From Typha latifolia (Eukaryota > Streptophyta > Magnoliopsida > Poales > Typhaceae), in the NCBI GenBank assembly GCA_019914945.1, contig CM034103.1, positions 11,966,001 to 12,030,000 of the forward strand: a stretch of 64,000 bases of DNA, read 5' to 3'. The notes under the pieces are model-generated. The model was not told where the DNA came from. It ran no database searches and saw nothing but the letters and a program-made list of their open reading frames with translations. Position numbers and translations under genes: made by a program. Positions 46,866 to 60,443 of the stretch are shown piece by piece. The number at the start of each line of letters is the position of its first letter. Positions within the stretch are counted from its first letter, which is position 1.

Positions 46866-47734
46866 TTAAAAGCAAAATGTATAGGTCAAATAATAAATAT
46901 TCAGTAAAAAAATAACAAAAGTAAAATGTAAGATGTTTATAATATTATTCTCAAATATTTGCCGTGGTAGTTAGATACTTAGAATTAACTATAACTCCTA
47001 ATTTCGAAGTGCTCATTGAAAGCTACATCAAATTGTGGACGTCTGCGTCAAATGAGTCACCATCCCCATCACCATAGCTGAATTCCTAAAGCATTTGGGT
47101 AGTTAGGACCTGCAAAGCAAAGCACTTCAAGGAATATGTAGGCAGGTTGGTCAAATGAGTATTCCCTTTCCTTTCCAGGGTCTTTCCAGGAAAAGGAATG
47201 CTAATTTGTTTACAAGATATTGCCACGAGAATATTCACTACTTATTGTGATACAATAAAGAAGATAAACGTTTGCAAGGTTGCTTTACTTCTTCATATAA
47301 GAAGTTCGAGTCGATGGGAAATGACAGCAAGATTTATCGCCTACATTTGCCATCCTAATCATCAAAGCCATCAAGAGCACATCTTTAATAATTCAACATC
47401 TATTAACAAAATATATCACATGCAAGCAGAAGACACTCATCTGTTACTGGGGAGCAGAGAACAGTTTAAGTTGCAATTTCTCATAAAATTGCACCAATGA
47501 ATCTCAATTCAGGATGAAGTTCTGCAAACAAAATAATCGTTGCAATGGTAACCTTGCTTCTAATTCATTAGCATGAATAAGAATAATAGGGTCGTCCATC
47601 ATAGTACATTGCCTATAACAAAGAACCATCCATACAAAAGAAGTCAAGGTATCTATCGCATGCATAATATCCAAAAATAGGAGTTATTAAGCACCTGGAG
47701 ACAATAATATATCCTTGCTAACGGAAACACTTGC

Positions 47735-50205
47735 TTAATCAATCTCCTCAATCTTGGGGCCAGCATAGCTACTGCCTGCAGATGGACCATCATCCATTTC
47801 ACCGCAGATGTCGGCACCCGCACTCTGGTACATTTTGGCAATGATGGGATTGCATATGCTCTCCAATTACTTCACCTTGCCTTCAAACTCATCTCCCACT
47901 GTTAGTTGGTTGCCATCCAACCACTAGATTGCTTGCTCAATCACATCATCAATATTCTTCTTTTCAGCAGCGTCTAGCTTGGATGAGATCTTGTCATCCT
48001 TACTAGTAATGCTCATGTTGTAAGAATAATTCTCTAGGGCATTCTTCATCTCAACATTCACCTTGTGCTCCTTATCCTTGGACTACTTGTCAGCTTCCTG
48101 GACCATCTTCTTTATCTACTCCTTGCTCAAACTTGCCCTTGTCATTGGTGATAGTACTTTTGTTCTTCTAGCCAGTAGTTTGTCCTCAGCGGAGATGTTC
48201 AAGATACCATTTGCATCAATGTCAAAGCAGACAGTGATCTGAGGAACATCCCTTGGAGCAGGAGGGATGCCGGAAGGCTCAAATTTGCCAAGGAGATTGT
48301 AATCCCTGGTCCTGCTCCTCTCACCCTCATGCACTTGAATCAACACACCAGGCTGGTTGTCGGAGTAGGCAGAGAAAGACGTGCTCCTTGGAAGGAATTG
48401 TGGTGTTCCTTGGGATTAAGACAGTCATGACTCATGCAGCAGTCGCTAGTCTGGGATAAAGGAGTCCCATCCAAGAGAAGAAGGTCCTGCACCTTCTCAT
48501 TGCCCACCCCACTCAAGATTGAAGCCTGAACAGAAGCACCACAGGCAACAGCTTTGTCAGGGTTGATACTCTTGCACAACTCCTTCCAGTTGAAGAAGTC
48601 CTGCAGTTACAGTTGCACATTGGGAATCATGGTGGAACCACCAACAAATACCACATAATGAACGCTGCTCTTGTCTATCTTGGCATCCCTCAGACACTCA
48701 AACCTTGCTCTGGTGATGGTGGAGTAGAAATCAAAATGCCCTCATACAGGGAATCTATTTCAGTTGTAGTTTGGGCTGTGGAAGAGAGTGTCCTCTTGGC
48801 CCTTTCGCAGGATGTCTTCAGGAAGTCTTCACCACCAAGGTGAGTGTCACCTGCTGTCGCCTTGACCTCAAAAATTCCTTCCTCGATCATGAGGAGAGAG
48901 GCATCATAGTGCCATACACTGAGGTCAAAGATAAGAACACTCTTCTCACCAACACTGCCAGCTTTCTTATCAAGACCATATGCAATAGCAGCAGCAGACG
49001 GCTCATTGATTATATGCATATCATTGATACCGGCAATAACTCTAGCATCCTTGGTTGCCTCCCTGTCAGCATCATTGAAATATGCAGCTCTGATAACTGC
49101 ATTCTTGACAGCAGATCCCAGGTAAGTTTCAGAAATCCAGTGCATCTTCATTAGGACCATAAAAGAAATTTCTTCAGCTGCAAATTACTTCTCCTCACCC
49201 TTGTGTTGGACAACTATCATTAGCTTGCCCCCAGGGCCAGGAATCACCTTGAAGGGACAAAGCTAATATCACCTGGACAGAAGCATCAGAAAACCGTCTG
49301 CCAATCAGACGGTTAGCATCTGCAAAGTAAAGTTCAAGAACAAGAGTGGCAGGATATACTAACTTAATAACAGCATGAAGAACAATAACTACTTACCTAG
49401 ACAGATCGAGTATTTGGATGATCAATAAAAACAAAGAGACTCCTTTAGGAAGAGAAACAAAAGTGATACTAAATTGATTATTTAGTAATAACAAAAAACC
49501 ACTCCCTAATTAACAATTACTCTGGATTGATTCAATCAAATAATTCATATTATGGACCAACTGTGTAAATTAAAATCCAAGTGTATCAATTGCAATGCTA
49601 CTTTCTATATGCAAAGGCATAATTCTAGCATGCAAGAATTAGTGTCTTTCCTGCGGCAGATACAAAAGGGTACTTTTATTTTCTGAGAAAATGTGGATAC
49701 TAAAATATTCAAAGAAGGTCAACACTATCTCAAGCACATAAATCTGTTCCACGATGTAGATACTATCATACGGATTGGCACCGAGAATCGCGAAGAATCA
49801 TAGAAGACATCTCATAAAGATTACTAACACACATCCAAAGAGAAACGCCGTAATGTAGGCAAAGTTGAACAAATCCAGAATCTAAGATACAGAACGATTG
49901 AAAAGGATCTCCTTACTCTAAACATCTATCATACATCGAATTAACAAGAGACCTAAGTAATACAAGCTCAAATCCGTATCTTTTAATCCGAAAAATAGAG
50001 CGGAGAACTCACCAAAGACGGAGTTGTTTCATGGCGACCTGATTCCTGGTGGCATCTCCAGTATGCCTTTCCGTAGGAAGGGGTGGCGCGATTCCCATGT
50101 TCGTTGGCGATGGTCCCCAAAGCGATCGTGCTGCCATACTCCGACGCATGAGTAGGTGGTGCCGATATCGATCTCAGTCGCGGGACCCTCGCCTTTCCCC
50201 GCCAT
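47735..50205 (-). pseudogene. Cytosolic HSP70 (HSC70) pseudogene, intron retained
   Basis: Exon 1 (50205-50013) starts [24 protein letters not shown], the cytosolic HSP70 N-terminus. It loses frame after the first 28 codons and ends in a GT donor. Exon 2 (49319-47735) begins within DANRLIGRRFSDASVQ at the intron position conserved in plant HSC70 genes. Further pieces are [83 protein letters not shown] and a C-terminus ending GPKIEEID. Frames change several times, stops occur, and a segment of about 35 codons before the CERAKRTL block is missing. HSP70 is an ATP-driven chaperone; this copy cannot make a full one. Keeping the intron shows it arose by DNA duplication, not retrocopying. Confidence 0.9.
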
Positions 50206-50221
50206 TGCTTCCTTGGAGTTC

Positions 50222-50244
50222 GAGAGAGAGAGAGAGAGAGAGAG
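50222..50244. repeat. (GA)n tract in the HSP70 pseudogene leader
   Basis: About 11 GA units directly upstream of the ATG region. Confidence 0.9.
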
Positions 50245-50252
50245 TTCTAGTG

Positions 50253-50265
50253 TTCTGGAATGTTC
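50253..50265. promoter_or_regulatory. Perfect heat-shock element before the HSP70 pseudogene
   Basis: TTCTGGAATGTTC gives three perfect alternating modules, TTC-2-GAA-2-TTC, the HSF binding consensus. It lies about 50 bases upstream of the pseudogene ATG. A TATAAAA on the minus strand (50287-50293) is a further 22 bases away, so the element sits near the expected start site. Confidence 0.65.
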
Positions 50266-51268
50266 CGGTGAGTTGGGTTGGAATCGTTTTATAAACTTGG
50301 ACGGCTGGTGATTCGTGAGTCTCCTAAAGATGAGGAGCATCGTGGATCGGACGGTTGATTTTTTTTTAAATTTTGTGAAAGAAGATTGAATTTTAAAATA
50401 CAACATTATAACACCAACTATCTTCTATGAATTATGAGAATAAGAAAATAAATATAATGAGAAAATAAATCTATCCTCATATCTTGCTACTTCAAATCGG
50501 AAAAAGCTTGGAACTTTTTGCAAATTTACCTGGAAAAAATGAGTTTATAGAAGCACAGGGAAATAAAAGATGGTTTGAGCTCTGTTAATGCTTTAAGAGA
50601 ATAATAGATAAAATTCTTAGAAGCATATGTTAATTGGTTTTTGAGAAATAAATATGAGGCAACTGTTTAATCAAAATTTGTGAGTATTATAGAACTATAA
50701 AAGTAGTTGAGTAAAATTAATGCCTCATAATTTTGCTTATGTGCAGATATTGTCTAATTATGATTGATCAAAATTAATGCAGAAAACCTTTTTGAAGCCC
50801 ATTGTGAAACTCTTGTAGAAATTTTACTCACTTTCTTGCTGAAGTTATTTTCATTATCTTTATCACCATGGTATTTTATCATGTATCTTGCAGTATAAAA
50901 TAAACAGCTCAATATCATTTTAGAGTTCCATATGATGTATTTTAACTTTAAACCCTCAAGTTGATAAAGATAGTAATCGAAATTAAAAGTCAGCAATGAT
51001 AGCCTGAAACCATCAAGCAGAAAGAACCTCCACAAGAGCATCTGGGACTTGATTTAACTTGTGATTTTTAATGATTAAGCTTAGCACAAAATCGCTTGTT
51101 TCCTAGCAATATAATTTCAACAGTTCTGCCATGGCTGCACCAATTTAGAGTTTTGTTTGCCATGGCAGGCAAAAGAACTGGGAAATAGTAACACAGAAAT
51201 TAAATGATAAGCAGCATTCATGTAGCTTTTCTAAATATTCTAAAGAATGAGGAGGAAATCGAAGCATA

Positions 51269-54200
51269 TCATTCTTCAGAAGCAGCACTTGCAGCACTGA
51301 GGTCCACTGTCAAGTTGAGCTCCTGCAGCATGGAATAGAAGGAAGGAAGAATTACTGCAAATTTTCTGAACATTGTAATGGATTAAGGTCTCAACATATA
51401 AATTTACGACAACAGGTGAAGATTTCTTTTAAGTATCATAGCTTTCCGAGAAATCATAACAGCTGAAATGCATACTATTGTAGTCAATGATCAAGAGACC
51501 TTTGTATTGTCTATTGGCAATCAGCTATTGTTTATATATTAGATTTTAATCTTACTGCAGTTATACTTTTCTAAAACAAAAAAAAAAAAGGAATCTTTCG
51601 ACCTCCCTTATCGATTCCATTTATGATTTTGGCCCTCCTTGTTCTCTTTCAAATATCCATAAGATTGAGAAAACAATGATATCAGTAGACAGGAAAATGA
51701 ATGTTTACCTTCCCAGTTATCTTACTGTACATACTGAGCACGTCTGCAACTGTAGATTCAAAATGAGTAGTTGCATCATAACTCTGCAAATGAGTGTATA
51801 TTCAATTAGAAATTCAACTTCAGGTTAAATTGATTGAAATTTTTATCTATCATACTTACAGTAGACACGTAGCAATTATCCTCGCTAGGATTGTTGATGG
51901 GTTCATATCTATCATAAATGTCAAACAGGATCTCATCTACAGGTCCAAGCAGATCAATTCCTGGCTTAAGTTCTACCTCAGGCTTGTCAGTCTCTGCTTC
52001 TGTTGAAACAAAAGCAATGTATTTTCCTTTCGGCGCAACATTATGTGCATACGAGCAACAAAATACATACCTGCACTTGTAAGAAATCAAGTTTTCCGTT
52101 AATTCTTGTGTTAGAATCTAGTTGAAAATATATATAATTTTTTTTTACTTCACTGTGTACATTAATCATAACTTTCCATAAGATAGAGTAAATGTGAAGA
52201 CGTTGCGGTCCATCCAAATTTATTGTTCGTTTACAACGTAGTTATAAGAAGGTTAGCAACAAATAAGTTGCTTAATGCTTATATATCTAAAAACTCCATG
52301 AAGATCCTAGAAAACTCAATTTGCCGTTACAATGAGAGATTAGCAGCTTGAGTATATTGCCAACACATTCAGAGGTCTGTATCATTTCGGTTATGAATTA
52401 CTAGAAAATGTACTTCTCCAGTAAATAGATTGTGGTTCCTCTTATTCCTTTTAGGAATCTTAGGTGACTAGTGATAATAAATACTACAGTGAATCAGCAT
52501 ATATGTTTGAGAATTTTAAAGAAAAGATTTATACTGGCACTATTTCTTTTACTTGTATAACTTAACAAATTGAAATAAGCAAACCTACATGTCTGATTTA
52601 CGTCCCAGCTGTTTCTGGGGAAGAATAATCTGCACCGAGTGCGAATCATTTGTATCTGGAATTGGATGACTCATTATACATATGGCCCTCGCTACCCTTC
52701 CAACCTTCTTAACCTGCTCCAATTAACGATCTCGAGGTAAAAAAAAAAAGGTGCACCAAAAAATTATTCACTGGAGTTTTAATCATGGAATTCCTCTATG
52801 AAGTGTGTGTGGATAGTTTCTCTTCTTCTTTTTTTTTTTTACCTTGGCAGGTAAATATGAAGGATCACACACTACTTTCTTGCATCTAGCAGTCTCCCCC
52901 TCAGATGTCACACCATATGCCTTGCCATTTTCATTGAACTCCACCTGTCATGAGATTTTAGTTATTAATTGGATGCTTGCCAGATGATTAATTCAGGAAT
53001 GTAAGTTAGCTACTCAACAAAGTGGATGTTCTTGAACAATAAATTAGTCACTTGTGAAGATCCCAGGAGAAGTTAAACGTCTGTATTAACTTCGTGTATC
53101 CATGATCTTCTTCAAAATCTCTATAATTCACGAAGAATGAAGCTTACCTTGCATTGTGGTTTGTTAAGCATGTACGTGCCGCCATAAACGGCACTCAGAC
53201 GAGCAAAGCCCTGCATGTCAGAGCAATTCATATGTCAAGGGCCTCAAGGCACTGGTAGTTTCATTATTGATCGGTGATGATTCATGCAAACCAACCTGAG
53301 GAAGTTCTGCCAACCCATATAAAGGATAGATGTAAGGAGATCCTCCTTGAAAGCGTGCCAAAGATTCTGCATAAAGCTATCCAACACAGACGAATGAACA
53401 TATTTAGCCTATCTTCTCTTTTCCTTCTTTTTCTCTTTAGTTTGAGACATATGAAGCATTCGACATATTATCCACAAGTTATCCTTGCCCTCAGGCAGTT
53501 TGATTGAAGACAAATATTGATAAAGATTTCAAGAGTATGGATAGACAAAATGCAAGTTAATCTGTGAGAAAAATCGATTTTGACGCAGTATGCACATTCC
53601 AAATTATTCGGTGAAAGTATCAAGATTTTTTTGTTTAGAAGCACCACGATATGTGTCTTACTTTCATTCGCTTTATGGTATCCATTGCAGGCTTATCAAG
53701 ATAGCTGTCATCCCTGTGAAGTGCCAGTGCGTGACCAATAAAATCGACAGTATTGTCATCTAACCCATATTTCCTACATCAAAGCAAAACTGTCATTATG
53801 GAGTATGAATTTAGACATGCAAACTGAAACAACTTTCCATTGGAAAAATTTAGCAACCTATACATGGCAAAATATTATGTATTTGCTGAACCTTCTGTAT
53901 CATGAATTTGGTTGATAAGAAACTATTTAAATCGAAGAGAAGGAAGGAATGCATACGAGATGACTTCTCTTGCTGTGACTTTGTTGAGATCAAGCCCTTC
54001 ATGTGACTTCGGATCATCTTCTTCAAAATCTTGTACGTAAATGAAGAACTTGCGGGCACGACGTTTCTCAAAAAGCCCCATCAAAGTGGATTTTAGTGCT
54101 TCTACATCTGTGGCTGGTACTTTATATATCTGAATGTTTCATCCAGATGATGAGGTAATGGTGCTTAAGAAATTACCAAAAATGATGAAAACAATAAGAA

Positions 54201-55445
54201 AAACATCAGGACATACCTTTCCCTTGTTGTAAACAAAGCTACCGTCGACAGCTTTGAAATTTAGATACTGAGTAACATTTGTGTGGATCAAGACACGCAC
54301 GAGAGCACCATTAGCCATCATGAACTGCGAAGGCATTTAGATATCGCTTCAAAGAAAAAAGAAAAGGGAAAGGAGATAGAAGGTGGAAAATTACCCTTAG
54401 ATGAACCAAAGGATGAAAGGATTAAAAATACACTCAAACAATGAAAACAACCTAGCATATGGTGTTCCATGCTCCAAACTTTAGTATCTGTCAAAACTTT
54501 TAAATGTTTGCATGTTAATCTTTTGGAAAGATATGTAAATTGACATGAGCTCATTGTCCCCCAAAATTTAGTCCTCGGCTTGGAACCTCAGGCATGGCAT
54601 CAAATCAACATGTCAACATTCCATGGAACTTGAATTTGAGAAGAATTCTATTTGTTCATAATATAACGAAACAATTTGTGTGGTAATTATGTGTACCTTA
54701 GGAATCATGTCAACATTGTACTCCTTGCTTGGACCCAAATTTTCTGGAGGCTTATCACTTCCCTTGAAGCGCTTCCAGAGCTATGATTCACGAGACAAAC
54801 AATTAAATTCCGTAGTTAGTATTAACTCATCTTCTCGATAAGACAATGCCAAAGAAAAAGGTGTGATTCAGTGGGAAGAACAGTGGTAATATAATGAGCA
54901 CAAGAACACCTGAACAAGATTGAGTGATGTCGACTCTCCGCCGTAGTAATCATTCCTATCCATGTGAAGAACCTGTATAAAAGTCCAAGGATTTAAATTT
55001 CTCTCGACGTCTATGTATACTATGCATTAAGTTTCTCTGTACAAATTGACAAAGTCATCATCTTCAGTAAAATGCAGCAGAGTAAGAAACTCTGTTGCTG
55101 AACAAAACAAATGCATATTTATGTATTAACGAATAATATAAAGCCAATGAGGTACACATTTCATTACAAGATTTTCATTAGCTTGACCTAAAGTACATCA
55201 TAATTAGATGAACGACTTCAGCTTTATTCAGATATCGGTACTGTAACTAGGGCAAAGAAAGGACAAAGTTTTAATCAATTTTGTTCCTAAAATAAAACAA
55301 TTGTTCCTAGATAGCTCAAACAATCAATCACGATTAACAGGGGAGAGAGAGGGGAGACCTTGAGGCCATCGACGGAGAGGAGGCCGCTAAGGATGCATTC
55401 TTTGAGTCCCGTCCCGAGAACGATGACGTCGTACTCTTCATCCAT
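51269..55445 (-). CDS. GDI: Rab GDP dissociation inhibitor
   Basis: Thirteen exons, given as minus-strand starts and ends: 55445-55359, 54972-54910, 54780-54697, 54324-54217, 54129-53957, 53773-53662, 53376-53296, 53210-53148, 52944-52843, 52713-52589, 52070-51860, 51783-51709 and 51322-51269. They sum to 445 aa, the standard length; all borders are GT-AG and every phase closes. GDI extracts prenylated GDP-bound Rab GTPases from membranes and recycles them through the cytosol. Conserved parts include [21 protein letters not shown] (dinucleotide-fold-like start), [12 protein letters not shown], the Rab-binding LWKRFKG region and the [24 protein letters not shown] block. The end is a short acidic/Ser tail. 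It looks fully intact. Confidence 0.97.
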
Positions 55446-57110
55446 GATGTCGGATATCAACTAGAGAGATGCAAATGTGGATAGAGAAGTCGAGCAATGG
55501 AGATAAGGAGGTATAGAGAGAAATAATAGAAGAAGAAGGAGAGGAAGGGAGAGGGAAATAGGAGAGCTAAGACGAAAGAGACGGAAGAGGAGGAGGAGGA
55601 GGAGAGCAGGAGCAAGTCTTCAGGCGAGTTCACTGGTAATGGTCGTTATAACGGTCAGCACACGTGTCTCCCGCCAGAATGGCTTCAGGAATTTGAGCGA
55701 TCATTCTATGCTAACCAATTAGTTATTAAAAATAATTTTTATCTATTAATAAATTAAAGGTATATAAGGTATTTTACATATATGACTAGATTAATTGATA
55801 AAAAATTAAAAATTAAGTATCTTTTTATTGCTATCCTTATAATGGTTTTCTCAATAATAGGAGTGCCAATTTCTACCAATTATTATTAATTTTATCTTTT
55901 ATAAAAAAATAGATAACTAAGAGAGAGAAATAAAATATGACTAATTTATCTATACAATTTAGAAAAGTGACCGACACTCTCGGTTCATATAATAAATACT
56001 TTCAATTAATTTTATTTAATATTATTTAATCTCAACTATTTAATTAAGAGATTTAGAAAAATTAATAGTTCTTATTAAATCATTTGCAGAGATAGATAAT
56101 TAGTTTTAACGGCTGCTTCAATCTAATATTTTTTTAATTAGCCTTTCTTAGATTATTAATATATCATGCTTTACAAGGGCGAATTTTGATTGAGATGCTA
56201 ATTATTCTAATCATCTAAATGTAATTTGTGAAAAATATTTACGTTATAGTAATCTAATTAAGAATATTTTTAGGTACAAAAAGGAGAAAATATGTCTAAA
56301 AGATTTTACTTCTTAATAGTAGAATGTATTATCTTAGAAAAATATAGTAGAATGTAATTATTTCAGAAGCAAGAGAGTATATGAAAACTTTTTAAACCGG
56401 GAATGTCCTCCTGGTGTATATTACACGGCTCTGCCTGCTTTAATATACTCTCTCAAATATGCCATCTATTTATCGCACGTCGATAAATAATAAATACCAT
56501 AATATGATACTGATCCAGATCGGACCAAGAGGTAATAAAAAATAATTTCAGAATAATTACACCTACGCCCTCTAATTTTTACATAATTCCATATTTAATT
56601 TATTTAGTATATTAACCCTCTTAAATGTTGTTAATTGTTCGTTTATTTTTCTACGACTGTTATGCGGTCAATTTAGACACTTTATGGACTATTTTTATTT
56701 TTATTTTAGAGAAAAATAATAGAGAAAAGTTGTGGACTATTGGAATTGTAATTAACCCGAAATAATAATATACTTTCAAAGACACATAGATGAAATATTT
56801 TATTTCTTAAAAGAAAGAAATATTTTGGAACATCATAAAATACAGAAGATTAATGGCTAAGTAAGCGAATTTATGCATGGAACTCCTCATACAATCTACT
56901 ATTTACATTGCTGTCACGAGGAAAAGTATTCCTCGGAAGCCCATTTCGTCTCCTACCGCGTTGAAGTCTAAACAAAACCAAGCAAACCTCCGCGAGAAAG
57001 ATTAGACGACGAAGGAAAGCTTCACCTCCTTCCCTCCCTCCCTCCCTCCAATTTCTCCATCAACTCGCTGGATCCATCGAAGAAGACGAAGGGAATCCCT
57101 AATTGCCAAG
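55446..57110. other. Divergent intergenic region, GDI (-) to VPS2 (+)
   Basis: The first 250 bases are purine-rich GDI leader and promoter. The rest is AT-rich with no recognised element. A CT-rich stretch before 57111 is the VPS2 leader. Confidence 0.5.
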
Positions 57111-60100
57111 ATGAGCTTCCTCCTGGGAAAGAAGAAGACACCCGCCGGTACTATTACCCCCTTTAACGTCGATCTTATTCCGCTTATTCTAATCTCGTGT
57201 TAAAAAAGGAGCCTCCTTTTTGTAGGATTTTTCCTTGATTAAACGTTAATTTGTTCTTGTTGGTGTAGAGCTACTGAGGGAGAATAAGAGAATGCTGGAT
57301 AAATCTATCAGGGAGATAGAAAGGGAGAGGCAAGGGCTGCAAACGCAGGAGAAGAAGCTTATCGCTGAGATCAAGAAAACTGCCAAGCAAGGACAGATGG
57401 TATATAAATTTATCCTTACAATTTAGAATTTTGATTCAATTAGTATTGATCTTGTTTTTGTTCTTAACTTGCTAAGTTGATTCCTTTTTATCTTTTGGGT
57501 TAAATCTCATCCTATACCTCCATAGTGTGTACTTAGAATTTGTTGTTCGTCTTCCTTAGGGAATCATTAGATACAAAGTGGGTTGGATTGTGATAAGAAG
57601 AGCTTCGATTGGTACTTGATAGAGTTAAGTTGAGGCTCTGAATATTGCTATTTTGCTTATAAGGTGAATACTGGAGCAAGAATGTCATGTGGAAGAGAGA
57701 AGTTTTTTTTCTTACACTCTGTTTGGAATCACCAAATCTGTGTATTTCAATTGATTTGGAATTATAGTTTTACCAATTTTGCTGTTTGGAAGCATTATGT
57801 ATCTATAGCCTTTAAGTTATTCTATAATATTTTGGATTATCATGAGTGCTTTAGGATAAGCAGTAACAAATTGAGGGTTTGGTCCTTTGTTTTGACTTTC
57901 AAATTTTTCTTTAGGTAAGGTCAGAAAGATTTGCTAAGGATTAGTGCTAATTTCTTCCTCAACTTTGTACTCCTCTTAAGTTATCTAAAACAATGCATGA
58001 CTATGAATCCATGTGATGGTTTGGTTACCACTGTCTTTGTTAAGATCTTAGACCTAAATGTATTATACCATGTCTAACAGTCTAAGTTGTTTTAATTATT
58101 TTGTAGATATCGAAGTTGGAAATGAATGATCTGTAAAGTCTGATTGAAATGACTAGATTCGCATGTTCATATTCATTTTTCTATTGAGAGCAGTGTTGGC
58201 CTCTGTCTGTTTTCTGGTGTGTGCATTATTATTTCCCGCAAGTAAGTAATTTAGGCATGTTTATCCTGTCAGTAGATTTGGATGAAACTTAAATGACAAA
58301 AATTGGGAGTGCTTGTTTGCAGTTTGATATCATTGGGTTAAAGTATTGGTGCCTCACATGCCATTTATCCACCTCAACAGAGGGTTTAGGTTTTCATATT
58401 GCATGTGCTGGGCGGCCCTAAAGAGATGCTTCTGTCCTTTCTTAGAAGGAACCTGTTGGAGTAGATTTAGATTTAAAAATTTGTAGAGTAAAACTGGCAC
58501 TTTAACATAACAACCACTGACCATATAAAAGTACTTGAAATACATAAGTTATAGTTTAGTTTGCAGTCCCATATGCTTAGATGAATGCCTGTTATACATC
58601 TTGTTTTCTACTTTATTGTTTAATGATAAGATTTTCTTTTTCTCTGTATATGTTTTGTTACAGGGAGCTGTAAAAGTAATGGCAAAGGACCTCATTCGTA
58701 CGAGACATCAGATCACAAAGTTTTATGCACTTAAATCACAGCTACAAGGAGTATCTCTTAGAATTCAGGTAATAATGTCTCTCCATTTCCTTGTGTTACA
58801 ACCATAATATAGGTTAACAATAAATTTAGCAGTGCAATCTGCTGGACTTTGGCTTATCTAGTCCCCGTTCACTTCAGGAATAACTGTTTTCTTATTCTGA
58901 AATACAATTCATTATTTCAGAATAACAGCTAAATATTATAATAACTTTATTTTAGAATACAAATACCATTTATTAAAATTACATCTTATACCACACACTA
59001 ACATAATTATTAATGTACCCTTGATATCTACCATATCAATATACTTTATATCAAATCATAATGTATTTATAGTAATTTTATAAAAATAAAACACATTTAT
59101 CTTATTTTTTCTTTCACTTTATATCACATCAAAATTAATTATTGTACTCTTATTTCAGCATACAAGTGAATATAAGAATAATTATTCTTAGAATAAAGAC
59201 CTCATTTTGAAAATAACGAAGATGAATACTTATTCTAGAATTGATCATATTTTTGAAGTAAATAAGGCTCTACATTTTAGGTTGAACTTTGCTCTATTTT
59301 AGTTGGACATTGCTTCTTTGGTTCATCTTGCTGTTGTTTACATAAGTTTGGAGTTTGGACTCCAACAATTAATAGGTAATTCAGTTATTCTTGTCGTGAC
59401 AAAGCTGTAATAAGTTCTACTAAACAAAATGATAATCATGCTTCTCCACTTGTATGCTATCGCAATTGAGAAAATTTGTTGCTTGATTTGAACTTCACTA
59501 GTCTTGTTTTGGGTTATTTGACGTCAACTATGTAATGATGTGCTGCTACCTTCATCGGTGGGACAAAAACCATCCAAGCTTGTTGCTAATGAGTACCGAT
59601 AATTAAAATGTTTTATTATGTTAGAAAGATTAATGATGAAGGATAGCCCTGGGCAACTTTAGGATGCCTTTCTATTTTCCTAAAGCATCTTTTCCTTTTG
59701 TCTAAATTCTGTTTGAAGTAAAAGAAAGCATATAAGTTTAGATAATCTTAAACTTCAGGATCTACAACTGAGTTGTTCTCTGAAGTTCAAGTTCAAAGTT
59801 CTTGATACGTTGTTAGATCTATAGGCTTTGGGTGGATGTTGTAGCAAATTTTTTGTGTTATGTTCACTTCTCCTGAGTTCAATCTTGCAATAGCCAGTTA
59901 ATTAGTGACCTCGGCAGTTAATTTTTCCAATGCTCACAGACGATGAAGTCAACCCAAACTATGGGAGAGGCCATGAAAGGTGTTACTAAGGCAATGCAAC
60001 AGATGAACAGACAGATGAATCTACCACAATTACAGAAGATAATGCAAGAATTCGAGCGGGAAAACGAGAAGATGGAAATGGTCAGTGAGGTGATGGGAGA

Positions 60101-60443
60101 TGCCATAGATGATGCATTGGAAGGAGATGAGGAAGAGGAAGAAACAGAAGAACTTGTGAATCAGGTCCTCGATGAAATTGGAATCGATGTTAACGCAGCG
60201 GTATGTTCCTATATGTGGTCTTCTTTCCCTGAAATTACTGTTCTTTGTATTAATGCCCACAAGAGAGCTGTACTAAGATCCTTTTTCGGTCTTTTATATG
60301 CACAGCTTGTCAAGGCCCCTTCATCTGCAGTAGCTAAACCGGTTGCAGCTGCTAAGGTTGCTCAAGCTGAAGCAGTTGGAAGTGAAGACAGTGGAATAGA
60401 TAATGATTTACAGGCAAGATTAGACAATCTGCGGAAAATGTGA
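57111..60443 (+). CDS. VPS2: ESCRT-III subunit VPS2/CHMP2
   Basis: Exons: 57111-57147, 57269-57399, 58664-58768, 59940-60200 and 60306-60443, giving 223 aa, close to the family norm of about 225. It opens MSFLLGKKKTPAELLRENKR, with the basic first helix, long coiled-coil helices (SIREIERERQGLQTQEKKL, QMNRQMNLPQLQKIMQEFE) and an acidic linker (EGDEEEEETEE). The C-terminal MIM1-type end DNDLQARLDNLRKM recruits VPS4. The protein polymerises at endosomes and at the division site to cut membrane necks in multivesicular body formation (family knowledge). Intron 3 contains a MITE. Reading on past exon 4 without splicing is open but lacks homology. Confidence 0.96.
58861..59269 (+). mobile_element. 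Tourist-like MITE in VPS2 intron 3 (intact copy)
   Basis: 409 bp with ends GTCCCCGTTCACTTCAGGAATAA and (reversed) GCCTTATTTACTTC, flanked by CTA on both sides (58858-58860 and 59270-59272). It aligns end to end with the MITE at 12480-13760 once that copy's nested insertion is removed. Where the hAT-like element sits in the other copy, this one reads ACCCTTGATATCTACC uninterrupted. Confidence 0.83.

Larger units (their letters stand above)
44994..47734. other. Dof upstream region and intergenic DNA
   Basis: Apart from the CTT/GA tracts, a SINE-like copy (45663-45869) and a foldback (46255-46865), this is AT-rich DNA without recognisable genes. An open frame at 47198-47500 resembles nothing known to me. 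Confidence 0.5.
50206..51268. other. Region between HSP70 pseudogene and GDI 3' end
   Basis: The HSP70 promoter part, then AT-rich DNA that includes the GDI 3' flank. No gene seen. Confidence 0.5.
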
